From Acinetobacter radioresistens DSM 6976 = NBRC 102413 = CIP 103788 (GTDB lineage: Bacteria; Pseudomonadota; Gammaproteobacteria; Pseudomonadales; Moraxellaceae), in contig NZ_AP019740.1 in the NCBI RefSeq assembly GCF_006757745.1, forward strand, positions 2,046,001 to 2,110,000: a stretch of DNA of 64,000 bases. Reading direction: 5' to 3'. The position numbers and the translations under genes are program-made. The notes under the pieces are model-generated. The model made no database searches. It was not told the DNA's origin and worked only from the letters and a program-made list of their open reading frames with translations. Of the stretch, positions 20,220 through 30,750 are shown piece by piece (positions within the stretch are counted from its first letter, which is position 1; every line of letters begins with the position of its first letter).

Positions 20220-20250
20220 TCTGCTTACTTTATTAATAAAAGTAAGCAGA
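20220..20250. repeat. Perfect 12-bp inverted repeat, seven-base loop
   Basis: TCTGCTTACTTT pairs with AAAGTAAGCAGA across the loop ATTAATA; the outer CTTG / CAAG extends it with a bulge. No T tract follows on either strand, so it is not a standard terminator. It lies between the nitroreductase and the YqfO-like gene. Confidence 0.7.
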
Positions 20251-20394
20251 CAAGTATAAACAAGTTATTTTGTATAGAGCGGTAAGTAGGCTAAGGTAAT
20301 AGATTTTAAAAGGAAATTTTTCTTAAAATAAAACCTGCTTCAATCGCCTATTACAGCTTTAGCTTGTTCATAAAAGATGCTGAAAACAGCTCTG

Positions 20395-20709
20395 CTATTG
20401 TATGTTGAGAAGTTGAATAAACTCGAATGCTGGTTCTTCATAAGGATGGCTGTTCTTTAGCGCCCGAGCAACAGCAGCAGCTTTTTCTTCAGGTACAATT
20501 GATTCTACCCGCCATTCCTCTACTTGTTCAATTTTTCCGACCTGACCAATATGTGGGTCCGCTCCTTGCATTGGTCTAAACTGCCCAATTCCCTTTACCT
20601 GCCATACACAATGTTCATAATCTCCTATTCCTCCTGCTCCGGCGGCAAAGATTGCTTGTTTGGTAGAATCCAGATACTCATCAGGAACGAAGTAAATCAG
20701 CTTTAACAT
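20395..20709 (-). CDS. Stand-alone YqfO/NIF3 C-terminal-like domain protein
   Basis: A 104-residue protein resembling the CutA-like insert domain of NIF3/YqfO proteins: KLIYFVPDEYLDSTKQAIFAAGAGGIGDYEHC at the start, GADPHIGQVGKIEQVEEWRVE near 50 and the HPYEEPAFEFI tail. Here the domain stands alone, without the NIF3 metal-site halves. It has a strong ribosome site (AAGGAGG). Function unknown; fold similarity to CutA suggests a trimeric protein. Confidence 0.75.
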   Translation of the reverse strand: MLKLIYFVPDEYLDSTKQAIFAAGAGGIGDYEHCVWQVKGIGQFRPMQGADPHIGQVGKIEQVEEWRVESIVPEEKAAAVARALKNSHPYEEPAFEFIQLLNIQ

Positions 20710-20827
20710 AGAACCTCCTTTTTGTTATCTCTATCTTTAATATCGTATAGCCAACGTTATTGTCACTAGGCAAGCTGAATAAATTACCGAATAGTAAAAA
20801 AATTCATGACAATCTCAGGATTATTTT

Positions 20828-21679
20828 ATGGCAACAGTACTAATTACAGGTGCGGGCACTGGCTTTGGTAAAGGCGCAGCATTTCTCTTGGCAAAGAATT
20901 ATCAAGTGATTGCAGGTGTCGAGATTGCAGCACAGATTTTTAGTCTGGAACAGGAAGCTAAGGCTCAGGGACTTGATAATATTCGCTTTGAAAAGCTTGA
21001 TATTGCGGATCCAAAAGATCGTGAAAAAGCTGCAGCTTGGGACATTGATGTCTTGGTTAATAATGCAGGGATTTCAAAAGCCGGCTCTTTGGTCGATATA
21101 CCTGAGAAAAATTTGCGTGAACAATTTGAAGTGAACGTTTTCGGCACAATGCTGTTAACACAAGAGTTCGCTCGTAAAATGGTAGATAAACATAGCGGAA
21201 AAATTATTTTCATTTCAAGTGTTGCCGGACTTTCTGCCGGGCCCCTGATTGGAGCTTATTCAGGCTCCAAACATGCGATTGAAGCATTTGCCAAAGCACT
21301 GGATGGTGAACTGCAAGAATTTGGCGTACAGGTTGCAACTGTAAATCCGGGACCTTTTTTGACAGGCTTCAATGACCGGATGTTTGAAGACTGGAAAACT
21401 TGGGGAAATAACCCTGAAGAGTGGATCTTTGATTACTCTCAAATGGCCTTTCCTCATGAACAGTTTGATCCTGAAATAGTTTATCAGGTTATTGCTGACG
21501 TCGTTGAAGGTAAAAGTGATCTGTTTAGAAATGTTGTGCCTCAGGAGATGAATGATCAGTTACAGAAATCTGAAGATGAACTCTGGACCAAAAAAGTGAG
21601 TACCGACAAGAAACGTCATCCACAAGTTGAAAAGGCTTATGAGCTTGAGCCCTATACCAAGGCATCTGAGGATAAATAG
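20828..21679 (+). CDS. Short-chain dehydrogenase/reductase
   Basis: A 283-residue classical SDR. It has the cofactor motif TGAGTGFGKG at residues 6-15, NNAG near 79, the catalytic Ser in ISSVAGLS near 127 and the YSGSK active-site Tyr and Lys near 141. Absence of an acidic residue after the second strand leaves NAD versus NADP open. It is monocistronic, convergent with purL. Substrate unknown. Confidence 0.82.
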   Translation: MATVLITGAGTGFGKGAAFLLAKNYQVIAGVEIAAQIFSLEQEAKAQGLDNIRFEKLDIADPKDREKAAAWDIDVLVNNAGISKAGSLVDIPEKNLREQFEVNVFGTMLLTQEFARKMVDKHSGKIIFISSVAGLSAGPLIGAYSGSKHAIEAFAKALDGELQEFGVQVATVNPGPFLTGFNDRMFEDWKTWGNNPEEWIFDYSQMAFPHEQFDPEIVYQVIADVVEGKSDLFRNVVPQEMNDQLQKSEDELWTKKVSTDKKRHPQVEKAYELEPYTKASEDK

Positions 21680-21698
21680 TCAAAAATTTTTTTATAAA

Positions 21699-21725
21699 AA
21701 AAAGCCACCTGAGGTGGCTTTTTTA
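21699..21725. terminator. Bidirectional terminator between the SDR gene and purL
   Basis: AAAAAGCCACC-TGA-GGTGGCTTTTT with A and T tracts on both sides. Confidence 0.9.
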
Positions 21726-21736
21726 TATGTGTATAA

Positions 21737-24700
21737 TTAACCGATAAACTTGCGAGCATTACGGAACATGCGTAACCATGCTCCATCTTCCTTCCACTCT
21801 TCCGGTTTCCATGAATGCTGGATCGCACGGAAAGTACGCTCTGGATGTGGCATCATAATAGTCGCGCGTCCATCTCTAGAGGTTACACCAGTCACTGCTT
21901 CTGGAGAACCGTTCGGGTTAAGAGGATACTGCTGGGTCGGGTTGCCATGGCTATCGACATAACGCAGAGCAATTTGACCATTAGCATTCAGGCTACTCAA
22001 GCTGTTATCAGAAATTACTGCACGACCTTCACCATGTGCAACGGCTATTGGCAGAATAGAACCTTCCATTCCTTCTAACACTACAGAATTTGATTTTTCT
22101 ACTCGTACGTTTACAGTACGGGCTTCAAATACTTCAGAAGTATTACGGTGAAAACGTGGCCAGTTTTCTGCGCCAGGTATCAACGGCGCCAACTGTGACA
22201 ACATTTGACAACCATTACAGATCCCTAAAGAGAATGTTTCTTCACGATGGAAAAACTGCTCGAACTGGTCACGCAACTTGGTATTAAACAGGACTGATTT
22301 TGCCCAGCCTCCACCTGCTCCAAGCACATCACCATAAGAGAAACCACCACAGGTTACCAGACCTTCGAATTCATCCAGACTTACGCGACCAGCTAAAAGG
22401 TCACTCATATGCACATCGATACTGTTGAAACCCACTTTATCAAATGCCGCGGCCATTTCTACATGTCCGTTTACACCTTGTTCACGCAGAATTGCCATAT
22501 TTGGACGACGCGTATTGATAAATGGTGCCTCAATTGGCTCATTTAAGTCAAAGGTTGGTTTAGCAATAATACCTTGATGGTCAGCATTGGTAATCAGTGA
22601 ATATTCCTGATCTGCCGTTTCAACATTATCACGTAAACGTTGAATCTGATGAGAAACCTCCGACCAGGCCTGCTGCAAGTCAGAGCGTGCTAGCGTTAAA
22701 CCATTTACATTTAAAGTATCGGTCGTATTCACCGAACCAATCAGGCTGATAGCGTCTTTAAGTAGAGACTCGGAAATTTCTGCCTGCAGTGCTTCCCAAT
22801 CAGTGGCCTTAAGTTGTAATACTGCACCAATTTCTTCTGCAAACAGACTTTCAACTGACTGCTCTTCTAGTGCCACACCCAGACGTGAGGCGAACATCAT
22901 TTCTGTAACAGTTGCCAGCAGGCCACCATCACCGATGTCATGATATGCCTGAATCAGGCCACGGTTGTTCCAATCCTGAATCAGTGCAAAAAACGCTTTA
23001 AACTCATCAAAGTTATCTACATCTGGTGTAACTGTACCGATTGCTTTATAAACCTGTGCCAAAATAGAACCACCCAGACGGAACTGGCCTTTAGACAGAT
23101 CAATACGTACCAGTACTGAATCTTCAAGTTTCTTCAGCTCGGGCGTCATGGTTTTACGCACATCACCAACAGGTGCAAATGCTGTAATCACACCGGTCAT
23201 TGGAGAAGTTACAGCTTTATCTTCACCGTTATCATTCCAAGTGGTACGCATGGAAAGTGAATCCTTACCAACCGGAATTGCAATTCCTAAGGCTGGGCAC
23301 ATTTCCATACCGATCGCTTTTACACCTTCAAACAGGGCCTGATCTTCACCTTTTTGGCCTGCTGCAGCCATCCAGTTGGCAGAAAGCTTGATATCACTAA
23401 TCTGTTCAATATTGGCACAGGCAATGTTGGTAATTGCTTCTGCTACTGCCAGACGTGCTGATGCTGCCGGATTCAGTAAAGCTACAGGAGGACGCTCTCC
23501 CATTGCCATTGCTTCACCCGTATAGCCTTGCAGGCTGGTGGTAGTTACTGCTGCATCAGCGACAGGAACCTGCCAAGGCCCTACCATCTGGTCACGCGCA
23601 ACCATACCGGTAATTGAGCGGTCACCAATGGTGATGAGGAAAGATTTTGAAGCAACTGTCGGATTTTTCAAAACACGGAAAATTGCATCGTTTAAATCAA
23701 CTTTTGAGGCATCAAAATCATTACCCTGACGAGGCGCTGTCTCATAAGAACGCTGCATGCGTGGTGTGCCGCCCAGCATAACCTGCATCGGCATATCTAC
23801 CGGTTTGTTCGCAAATAGCGGGTCTTCAACCGTAAGATGACGTGCTTCCGTTGCTTCACCCAATACAGCAAACGGACAGCGTTCACGAGCACAGATTTCT
23901 TCAAATTGCTGCAGAGATTCTGGACGGATTGCCAGTACATAACGCTCCTGAGCTTCATTCGACCAGATTTCCATTGGCGACATGCCTGACTCAAGCGAAG
24001 GAATCTTGCGCAGGTTAAGTACAGCTCCCAGCTCATGGTCATTGACCAATTCAGGCATGGCATTAGATAAACCACCCGCGCCGACGTCATGAATAGAAAC
24101 AATCGGGTTGAAATCTTCCAGACGCCAGCAGGTATCAATCACTTCCTGACAACGGCGTTCCATTTCAGGGTTTTCACGCTGTACCGAAGCAAAATCAAGA
24201 TTTTCTCCCATCGTACCACTGTCAACAGAAGATGCTGCACCACCACCTAAACCGATCAACATAGCTGGCCCACCGAGTACAATCAACAGGTCACCCGGTT
24301 GAATCGCATCTTTTTCAACATGGTCAGGACGAATATTGCCGTAACCGCCAGCAATCATGATGGGTTTATGAAATCCTTTAACTTCACCATTTACGTTTTG
24401 TTCAAAGGTACGGAAATAGCCATTTAATGCCGGACGGCCAAATTCATTATTGAAGGCAGCGCCACCCAGTGGCCCTTCAATCATGATTTGTAACGGAGAC
24501 GCCATACGAGATGGCTTACCATAATTTTCTTCCCAAGGCTGTTCAAAGCCAGGGATATTGAGGTTAGACACAGTAAAGCCGGTTAAACCTGCTTTTGGCT
24601 TACCTCCACGGCCTGTTGCGCCTTCATCACGGATTTCGCCACCTGAGCCTGTAGCTGCACCAGCAAATGGAGAAATCGCTGTTGGGTGATTATGGGTTTC

Positions 24701-25570
24701 TACCTTCATTAAAATATGGGCAGCCTGACTTTTATATTTATACACATAATGACCACTTTCATCCTGTTTTGGATAAAAGCGTTGTGTGTCATAGCCTACA
24801 ATTACAGAGGCATTATCTTTATAAGCAGACAGAACATCGGTTGGAGATTCTTTATAAGTATTTTTGATCATTTGAAACAAGGATAATGGCTGTTTTTCAC
24901 CATCTACTGTCCATTCTGATCCAAAGATTTTATGACGGCAATGTTCAGAGTTAGCCTGAGCAAACATCATCAGCTCAACATCATTCGGATTACGGCCCAT
25001 ATTAGTAAAAGCTTGGGTCAGATAATCAATCTCTTCATCAGACAGGGCAAAACCAAACTCATTATTGGCTTTAACCAGTGCCTCTTTACCTTGCCCTAAA
25101 ATATCAATTGAATTTAAAGGTTTTGGTGCAGTCTCATTAAATAACGCCTGTGCATCTTCAATCTGAGCAAATACACTTTCGGTCATACGGTCATGCAGAG
25201 CCAGTTTCACATCAGCAGAAACCTCAGGAATTCCTTTTAAAGTATAAAGAATACCGCGTTCCAGACGATGTACCGGCACATTACAGTTCTTGAAAATATC
25301 AGTCGCTTTAGATGACCATGGCGAAATGGTTCCCACGCGTGGTGTTACCAGAATTTGTATTTCATCATCTGAAACTTGGCGCAATTCAAAGATTTCACCA
25401 TCATTCAGAAGTTGCAAAGCAGATTGATGCTGCTGCTCGCTGAGCGCTTGATCAAACAGATAAACCCACTGGCTGTCAAAAGATTGAACAGAACTAATTG
25501 ACGCTAAACGTGATAATAGTTGAGTTTTCTTGAAAGAAGAATGTGCTGGTGCACCGGCCACGATAAACAT
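21737..25570 (-). CDS. purL: Phosphoribosylformylglycinamidine synthase
   Basis: Large single-chain FGAM synthase of de novo purine synthesis. The 1277 residues comprise an N-terminal domain, the FGAM synthetase halves ([13 protein letters not shown] near 292, [11 protein letters not shown] near 328, [15 protein letters not shown] near 685) and a C-terminal glutaminase. The glutaminase has the nucleophile Cys in LGICNGCQ near 1118 and His/Glu in MPHPERTFR near 1248. The length matches gammaproteobacterial PurL. purM and purN, for adjacent pathway steps, lie 23 kb away in this window. Confidence 0.97.
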   Translation of the reverse strand: MFIVAGAPAHSSFKKTQLLSRLASISSVQSFDSQWVYLFDQALSEQQHQSALQLLNDGEIFELRQVSDDEIQILVTPRVGTISPWSSKATDIFKNCNVPVHRLERGILYTLKGIPEVSADVKLALHDRMTESVFAQIEDAQALFNETAPKPLNSIDILGQGKEALVKANNEFGFALSDEEIDYLTQAFTNMGRNPNDVELMMFAQANSEHCRHKIFGSEWTVDGEKQPLSLFQMIKNTYKESPTDVLSAYKDNASVIVGYDTQRFYPKQDESGHYVYKYKSQAAHILMKVETHNHPTAISPFAGAATGSGGEIRDEGATGRGGKPKAGLTGFTVSNLNIPGFEQPWEENYGKPSRMASPLQIMIEGPLGGAAFNNEFGRPALNGYFRTFEQNVNGEVKGFHKPIMIAGGYGNIRPDHVEKDAIQPGDLLIVLGGPAMLIGLGGGAASSVDSGTMGENLDFASVQRENPEMERRCQEVIDTCWRLEDFNPIVSIHDVGAGGLSNAMPELVNDHELGAVLNLRKIPSLESGMSPMEIWSNEAQERYVLAIRPESLQQFEEICARERCPFAVLGEATEARHLTVEDPLFANKPVDMPMQVMLGGTPRMQRSYETAPRQGNDFDASKVDLNDAIFRVLKNPTVASKSFLITIGDRSITGMVARDQMVGPWQVPVADAAVTTTSLQGYTGEAMAMGERPPVALLNPAASARLAVAEAITNIACANIEQISDIKLSANWMAAAGQKGEDQALFEGVKAIGMEMCPALGIAIPVGKDSLSMRTTWNDNGEDKAVTSPMTGVITAFAPVGDVRKTMTPELKKLEDSVLVRIDLSKGQFRLGGSILAQVYKAIGTVTPDVDNFDEFKAFFALIQDWNNRGLIQAYHDIGDGGLLATVTEMMFASRLGVALEEQSVESLFAEEIGAVLQLKATDWEALQAEISESLLKDAISLIGSVNTTDTLNVNGLTLARSDLQQAWSEVSHQIQRLRDNVETADQEYSLITNADHQGIIAKPTFDLNEPIEAPFINTRRPNMAILREQGVNGHVEMAAAFDKVGFNSIDVHMSDLLAGRVSLDEFEGLVTCGGFSYGDVLGAGGGWAKSVLFNTKLRDQFEQFFHREETFSLGICNGCQMLSQLAPLIPGAENWPRFHRNTSEVFEARTVNVRVEKSNSVVLEGMEGSILPIAVAHGEGRAVISDNSLSSLNANGQIALRYVDSHGNPTQQYPLNPNGSPEAVTGVTSRDGRATIMMPHPERTFRAIQHSWKPEEWKEDGAWLRMFRNARKFIG

Positions 25571-25702
25571 GCTGATTTTGGCTCCACGGGCAGGCCTGAG
25601 CGACCATGCCGCAATGTGACTTGAAGAGAGCGCATATTCTACTGTGAAAGCCTATTTGGGGCTAGTGATAAAGCCATGAAAAGCTCATTTTCCTACGCTT
25701 TA

Positions 25703-25830
25703 TTTTAAAAAAATAAGAGCTTAACCTTCGCCTAGCTCTTATCATCTCGGTGTTCAGGCATACTATTCACAGATTAAAAATAAATATTCTTACTTCATGT
25801 AATTTCTAAATATTGTATAATTTTCAAACT
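25703..25830 (-). ncRNA. Possible small RNA with its own terminator upstream of purL
   Basis: On the minus strand the stem ATAAGAGCT (25734-25742) / AGCTCTTAT (25713-25721) is followed by a run of T, a good intrinsic terminator. No minus-strand gene lies upstream of it for hundreds of bases, since dgt and ruvAB run on the plus strand. A short untranslated transcript of roughly 100 bases ending here would explain the terminator. Its 5' end is a guess; a TACAAT-like hexamer lies near 25815-25820. No known RNA family was recognised. Confidence 0.35.
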
Positions 25831-25989
25831 ATTCCAGAGTTAAAAATATAAAAATTTACTGTAATTTTCAGCTATTTCTGATGTCTAATCTGGCATTAGA
25901 GGCGATATTTAGGAAATTTATTAGGGTACTGCTTTTATGAATACTTTAGAGACTTAAGTTAAACGCAGTTTTAAATGACTGTTCTGTCT

Positions 25990-26066
25990 GCCAGCCAAAA
26001 GGCCAAGCTCGGCTGAATATAAAACATCTAAGCCAAGCCCGACAATTACTGTCGCTTCTGGCTGGC
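25990..26066 (+). other. Structured element in the leader of dgt
   Basis: An outer 8-bp stem, GCCAGCCA (25990-25997) with TGGCTGGC (26059-26066), encloses two smaller hairpins: GGCT...AGCC (26011-26034) and CGACA-ATTAC-TGTCG near 26040-26054. The enclosed part also contains an imperfect 12-base direct repeat, GCCAAGCTCGGC at 26002 and GCCAAGCCCGAC at 26032, spaced 30 bases. It ends 54 bases before the dgt start. It could be an RNA leader or a protein-binding region. Confidence 0.4.
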
Positions 26067-26120
26067 GAATTATAGGATTTTTTGGCATGATCAGGTTTTG
26101 AATCAACTGAATAATCATAA

Positions 26121-27452
26121 ATGGAACAAATGCGTTGGTTAGAGCTTCTCTCGGCGGTGCGTCTGGGAAGTAAAAAGAGTACTTCAGAACTGGCCCGTAG
26201 CCCTTTTCATAAAGATTATGACCGCATTATTTTTTCGCAAAGCTTTAGACAGTTAAACCGCAAGACCCAAGTGCACCCGCTTACCCAGCATGATGGTATC
26301 CATACTCGTCTGACCCACTCACTGGAGGTATCATGTATTGGCCGTTCAATGGGTATGCTTGCAGCTGAAAAAATCAAGGATGAGTTACCGGTATGGATTT
26401 CCCCAGCAGATGTAGGAGCCATTATTCAGGCTGCGTGTCTGGCCCATGATATTGGTAACCCGCCCTTTGGACATGCAGGTGAATATGCGATTCGGGAATG
26501 GTTTGATGATGCATCTCATAATGACTTGCTGAGAGAATTAACTCCTGAGCAGGAAGCCGACGTCCGTCAGTTTGAAGGTAATGCACAGGGACTGCGTCTG
26601 CTCACCCGAATTGATTATCATCCGAATGATGGTGGAATGCGCCTGACTTATGCGACTTTGGGCGCTTATTTAAAATATCCCTGGCTGTCTAAACGCATTG
26701 ATGACCAGCCATCACACCAACGGGCCAAGTTCGGCTGCTATCAGTCTGAAAAAGAAATTTTAAAGCAGATTGCCGAACAGCTTGGACTGATTCAGCTCGG
26801 TGATTATCATTATTGCCGCCATCCACTTACTTATCTACTAGAAGCGGCGGATGATATCTGTTACGCCCTGATCGACCTGGAAGATGGCATTATTTTAAAT
26901 ATGCTGAGTTATGAAGAAGTCGAGCCGATTTTCCTGAATCTGATTGCAGATTATGGTCAGCCAGAAGAACTGAATTTTGAGAATACCACCTGGCAGCAAA
27001 AAATCGCGGCCTTACGTGGTCGGGCCATGAAACGTCTGGTAGACGAAGTAACTTCTGCTTTTGCACGCCATCATTTTGAAATTTTAACTGGCCAGCTTAA
27101 AGGCAGCTTGTTGCAGTATTGCCCCAAAGATATTTGTGAAGGTATAGAAACTGCCAAGAATATGGCCCGAAACAAGATTTTTGAGCACCGGCAGAAATCA
27201 GATCTAGAAATTATCGCGCATATGAGCTTGCAGCACATTCTGGATGCTTTTGTTCCTTTAACATTGCCACAAAAGTCTTTAAGCTTTAAAGAGCGGCGTC
27301 TGATGACAATTTTACAGGAGTTTGGGGCCAATTTTCAGACTGATCATTACCAGAACATTATGCAGGTACTGGATATTATCAGTAAGTTTTCAGATCATCA
27401 GGCATATGAACTGGCCCAAGCCTTACAGGGTCGCCGTACTACTTTTCTTTAA
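26121..27452 (+). CDS. dgt: Deoxyguanosinetriphosphate triphosphohydrolase-like protein
   Basis: HD-domain dNTPase that splits dNTPs to nucleoside and triphosphate. The 443-residue protein has SPFHKDYDRIIFSQSFRQLNRKTQV near residue 27, the first HD histidine in THSLEVSCIGRSMG near 65 and the His-Asp pair in CLAHDIGNPPFGHAGE near 110, then the later metal Asp in LEAADDICYALIDLEDGI near 238. It is followed after 20 bases by ruvA, so the three are probably one operon. The length is nearer to broad dNTPases than to E. coli Dgt (505 residues). Confidence 0.9.
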   Translation: MEQMRWLELLSAVRLGSKKSTSELARSPFHKDYDRIIFSQSFRQLNRKTQVHPLTQHDGIHTRLTHSLEVSCIGRSMGMLAAEKIKDELPVWISPADVGAIIQAACLAHDIGNPPFGHAGEYAIREWFDDASHNDLLRELTPEQEADVRQFEGNAQGLRLLTRIDYHPNDGGMRLTYATLGAYLKYPWLSKRIDDQPSHQRAKFGCYQSEKEILKQIAEQLGLIQLGDYHYCRHPLTYLLEAADDICYALIDLEDGIILNMLSYEEVEPIFLNLIADYGQPEELNFENTTWQQKIAALRGRAMKRLVDEVTSAFARHHFEILTGQLKGSLLQYCPKDICEGIETAKNMARNKIFEHRQKSDLEIIAHMSLQHILDAFVPLTLPQKSLSFKERRLMTILQEFGANFQTDHYQNIMQVLDIISKFSDHQAYELAQALQGRRTTFL

Positions 27453-27472
27453 TTCAGGAATATAAACTCAAA

Positions 27473-28075
27473 ATGATCGGTTGTTTAATTGGTGAAGTAT
27501 TTGCACTGGAAGCTCCTACCGTACTTTTAAATGTTAATGGTGTAGGTTATGAAATTGACGCCCCGCTTTCTACATTTTGCCAATTACAAAAAGGCCAGAA
27601 AGTTACATTGTGGACTCATCTGGTAGTACGTGAAGATGCTCAACAACTTTACGGTTTTAGTAATGCCCAGGAAAAAACTATTTTCCGTACCTTACTCAAA
27701 GTTAATGGTGTTGGTCCGAAAATGGCTCTTGGTATTCTTTCTACCTTAAGTGTAGAACTGCTGGTGCATACGATTGAACATGATGACCTGAACACACTGG
27801 TTAAAATCCCTGGTGTTGGCAAGAAGACTGCCGAGCGTTTAATGATTGAATTGCGTGACCGTTTCAAAACACTGGCACAGGCAGCAACTACCAGTAGCAC
27901 TGCCCTGCCGCAAATCCAGTTCATTGCCAACTCTCCGATTGCCGAAGCAGAAGCCGCTCTGCAGTCACTGGGCTATAAACCGCAAGAAGCACAAAAAGCT
28001 GTAGCTGCAGTAAAAGGTGACTTCAGTGAATCAGCCGATTTGATCCGTGCTGCACTTAAGTCAATGATGAAATAA
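27473..28075 (+). CDS. ruvA: Holliday junction branch-migration protein RuvA
   Basis: Binds Holliday junctions as a tetramer and loads RuvB. The 200-residue protein has the N-terminal OB fold (MIGCLIGEVFALEAPTVLLNVNGVGYEI), two helix-hairpin-helix motifs (LLKVNGVGPKMALGIL near 73, LVKIPGVGKKTAERLM near 108) and the C-terminal RuvB-binding domain after a flexible linker near 145. It lies between dgt and ruvB with 20-base gaps. Confidence 0.97.
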   Translation: MIGCLIGEVFALEAPTVLLNVNGVGYEIDAPLSTFCQLQKGQKVTLWTHLVVREDAQQLYGFSNAQEKTIFRTLLKVNGVGPKMALGILSTLSVELLVHTIEHDDLNTLVKIPGVGKKTAERLMIELRDRFKTLAQAATTSSTALPQIQFIANSPIAEAEAALQSLGYKPQEAQKAVAAVKGDFSESADLIRAALKSMMK

Positions 28076-28095
28076 ATTAAGTAGATAACAAGCTC

Positions 28096-29100
28096 ATGCA
28101 AGACCGACTTATTAGTGGTTCAGAAAAACCAGAAGATCATTTTGATCGTGCCATCCGCCCAACCTCACTGGATGACTATATTGGTCAGCCGGTAGTACGT
28201 GAGCAAATGGAAATCTTTATCGGTGCGGCGCGTGGTCGTGGTGAAGCACTAGACCATACCTTAATCTTTGGCCCGCCGGGATTGGGTAAAACTACCCTAG
28301 CTAATATTATTGCCCGGGAAATGGGTGGAAATCTCAAATCCACGTCAGGGCCGGTACTGGAACGCGCGGGTGATCTGGCAGCAATGCTGACCAACCTCGA
28401 AGAAGGTGATGTACTGTTTATCGATGAGATTCATCGACTTTCCCCGGTAATTGAAGAAATTCTGTATCCGGCGATGGAAGACTATCAACTGGATATCATG
28501 ATTGGCGAAGGACCAGCTGCCCGTTCAATCAAGCTGGACCTGCCGCCTTTTACACTGGTTGCTGCCACTACTCGTGCCGGATTACTGACTTCGCCCCTGC
28601 GTGACCGTTTTGGTATCGTACAGCGTCTGGAATTTTATTCAGTAGAAGACCTGACACATATTGTAACGCGCTCAGCCAGTCTCATGGATGTACCAATTAC
28701 TGAAGAAGGTTCACGTGAGGTCGCACGCCGTGCACGCGGAACACCCCGTATTGCCAATCGGTTATTGCGTCGTGTTCGTGATTATGCTCAGGTAAAAGGT
28801 ACTGGAGAAGTAACTCAGGAAATGGCGCAGCGCGCGCTAGATATGCTGAATGTCGATAAAGATGGATTAGATACGCTGGATCGCCGGTATTTAAGCATGC
28901 TACTTGAACGATTTGACGGCGGGCCTGCCGGTGTAGAAGCACTTGCTGCAGCAATGGCAGAAGATTCAGGGACATTAGAAGACGTGATTGAACCTTATCT
29001 GATTCAGCAAGGCTATGCCATGCGTACTGCGCGCGGCCGTATCGCGACCAATATGGCTTACTTGCAGTTCGGTATGACCCCACCAGAACCAAAACATTAA
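28096..29100 (+). CDS. ruvB: Holliday junction branch-migration helicase RuvB
   Basis: AAA+ motor of RuvAB branch migration. The 334-residue protein has Walker [13 protein letters not shown] near residue 55, Walker [11 protein letters not shown] near 105, sensor 1 VAATTRAG near 155 and the arginine-finger segment SPLRDRFGI near 166, with the C-terminal winged helix ([13 protein letters not shown]). Its direct coupling to ruvA is conserved. Confidence 0.98.
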   Translation: MQDRLISGSEKPEDHFDRAIRPTSLDDYIGQPVVREQMEIFIGAARGRGEALDHTLIFGPPGLGKTTLANIIAREMGGNLKSTSGPVLERAGDLAAMLTNLEEGDVLFIDEIHRLSPVIEEILYPAMEDYQLDIMIGEGPAARSIKLDLPPFTLVAATTRAGLLTSPLRDRFGIVQRLEFYSVEDLTHIVTRSASLMDVPITEEGSREVARRARGTPRIANRLLRRVRDYAQVKGTGEVTQEMAQRALDMLNVDKDGLDTLDRRYLSMLLERFDGGPAGVEALAAAMAEDSGTLEDVIEPYLIQQGYAMRTARGRIATNMAYLQFGMTPPEPKH

Positions 29101-29120
29101 GAATAAGCTAGAAATAGAGA

Positions 29121-29143
29121 AACCCGGTGTGCTAAGCCGGGTT
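29121..29143. terminator. Probable terminator between ruvB and the monooxygenase gene
   Basis: AACCCGG / CCGGGTT, a 7-bp GC-rich stem with a nine-base loop. On the minus strand it is followed by TTTCTCTATTT, so it may mainly serve the monooxygenase operon. Confidence 0.55.
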
Positions 29144-29189
29144 AATCACGGTTCCAAAATATGATCTTAAAAAATGCTCAGTTAGAGTT

Positions 29190-30737
29190 TTATGCAGAGC
29201 GTTTAGTTTCTTGCATATTCTCTAAATATTCTATGTCATAATCATTTAAGTCCAGTCGGCTTAGCCGCTGCTTTAAAACTTTAAGCGACCATGGCCAGGC
29301 AGCAAAATTACGGCCATTCTGATCAAGATAGTAACTTTTACATCCACCACTATTAAATACAGTCTTACGCAGGTGTTTTTGCACCTGAATATTATGTTGA
29401 TGAATCACATCAGACTTTATAGAGAGCTTACTGATTCCTTGTTTTTTCATCTGCAATAAGCCGTTTACGATATATTGTACCTGTGCCTCTGCCAGTCCTA
29501 TAAATGAATCATAGACCAAAATATTTGGGCCTAGCATCAAGAAAGCATTAGGGACACTTTCAAGGCTGGTCCCCAAGTAGGCTTCCGGTGAGCTATTTTT
29601 CCATAAATCTGCCAGATACTGTCCTTTTTCATTAATCACGCGCTGACCAATCGGCGGATGGGATACTTCAAATCCTGTACCCCAGATAATGACATCTACC
29701 TCGTGGCTTTCTCCATTTGCTGCAATTACTTTATTGCCCTCTACCCGAACCAGTCCGTGTGGAATTAACCGGGTATTCGGCTGTATTAAGGCGGGATAAT
29801 AATTATTGGCAAACAGAATACGTTTACAGCCAATCAAGAATTGAGGGGTAACATTTTGACGTAATACTGCATCTTTAATTTGAAGTTTAAGCAGCTGTTT
29901 AGCTCCATTGTTGACTGGTTTTAAAAATACAGGATGACGTAACCCCAAATTAATCAGGTTAAGAGAACCCGCTACAGCCTGACGCCATCTCTGCTGAATG
30001 ACTGGGGCCCTGGCAAGCAAGGTCTTGGTATATCTTCCTAAGGGTAAATCAGGTTTTGGCAAGACCCAAGGTGCGGTACGCTGGAACACGAAAAGTTCCT
30101 TGGCTAAGGGTTGGATCTGCGGGATAAACTGAATTGCTGAGGCACCTGTTCCAATAACTGCGATGCGCTTGCCTGTTAAATCATATTCATGATTCCATTT
30201 TGCTGAATGAAACATCTTTCCTGTAAAGGTTTCTAGTCCTTCAAGCTTGGGAATTTGCGGCTCAGTAATAGGGCCTGTAGCAAAAATTACAGTTCTAGCT
30301 TGATAAACCCTCTCATGAGTTTCCAGTATCCATCTTTGCTGGTCTTCATGCCAGCTGGCCTTGACCAGCTCCTGATTAAATTCAATTTTTGACAGAATAT
30401 TATATTTTTCACTTACATTTTTCAGATAAGCAAATATTTCAGGCTGTTTGGCAAATAAATGGCTCCAGCGAGTACTCGGCGCAAATGAATAGGAATACAG
30501 TGCCGAAGGAACATCACAGCCGCACCCCGGATAAGTATTTTCCCGCCAGGTCCCCCCTACAGTACTTGCCTTTTCAATTATTTTAAAATGATTCAACCCT
30601 GCTTCATCTAACTTGATGGCAGCTGCAATACCAGAAATACCAGCTCCGATAATAAAAGTATCATATAACTGGTTATCATTTTTAGCAGACTGCTTCTTCT
30701 TATGGACGCGCTGTTTGGTTTTAACTTCAGTCATCAT
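29190..30737 (-). CDS. Flavin-containing monooxygenase (Baeyer-Villiger type)
   Basis: A 515-residue FAD/NADPH oxygenase. FAD motif GAGISGIAAAIKL near residue 32, GGTWRENTYPGCGCDVPS near 62, the Baeyer-Villiger fingerprint FTGKMFHSAKWN (FxGxxxHxxxW) near 170 and the NADPH motif GTGASAIQFIPQI near 197. Such enzymes insert oxygen into ketones or oxygenate heteroatoms; the substrate is not readable. It is the third gene of a minus-strand operon, 13 bases after the SDR. The basic 20-residue N-terminal tail is unusual. Confidence 0.85.
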   Translation of the reverse strand: MMTEVKTKQRVHKKKQSAKNDNQLYDTFIIGAGISGIAAAIKLDEAGLNHFKIIEKASTVGGTWRENTYPGCGCDVPSALYSYSFAPSTRWSHLFAKQPEIFAYLKNVSEKYNILSKIEFNQELVKASWHEDQQRWILETHERVYQARTVIFATGPITEPQIPKLEGLETFTGKMFHSAKWNHEYDLTGKRIAVIGTGASAIQFIPQIQPLAKELFVFQRTAPWVLPKPDLPLGRYTKTLLARAPVIQQRWRQAVAGSLNLINLGLRHPVFLKPVNNGAKQLLKLQIKDAVLRQNVTPQFLIGCKRILFANNYYPALIQPNTRLIPHGLVRVEGNKVIAANGESHEVDVIIWGTGFEVSHPPIGQRVINEKGQYLADLWKNSSPEAYLGTSLESVPNAFLMLGPNILVYDSFIGLAEAQVQYIVNGLLQMKKQGISKLSIKSDVIHQHNIQVQKHLRKTVFNSGGCKSYYLDQNGRNFAAWPWSLKVLKQRLSRLDLNDYDIEYLENMQETKRSA

Positions 30738-30750
30738 TATATTTATACTC

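Noticed and set aside
21750..24138. Several 60-113 codon frames overlapping purL
   Set aside because: purL explains this stretch fully with all its motifs; the others have no recognisable content.
25571..26120. tRNA, 4.5S RNA or 6S RNA in the purL-dgt gap
   Set aside because: No cloverleaf, no GGAAGGAAGC-type SRP loop and no 6S-like long bulged stem was found.
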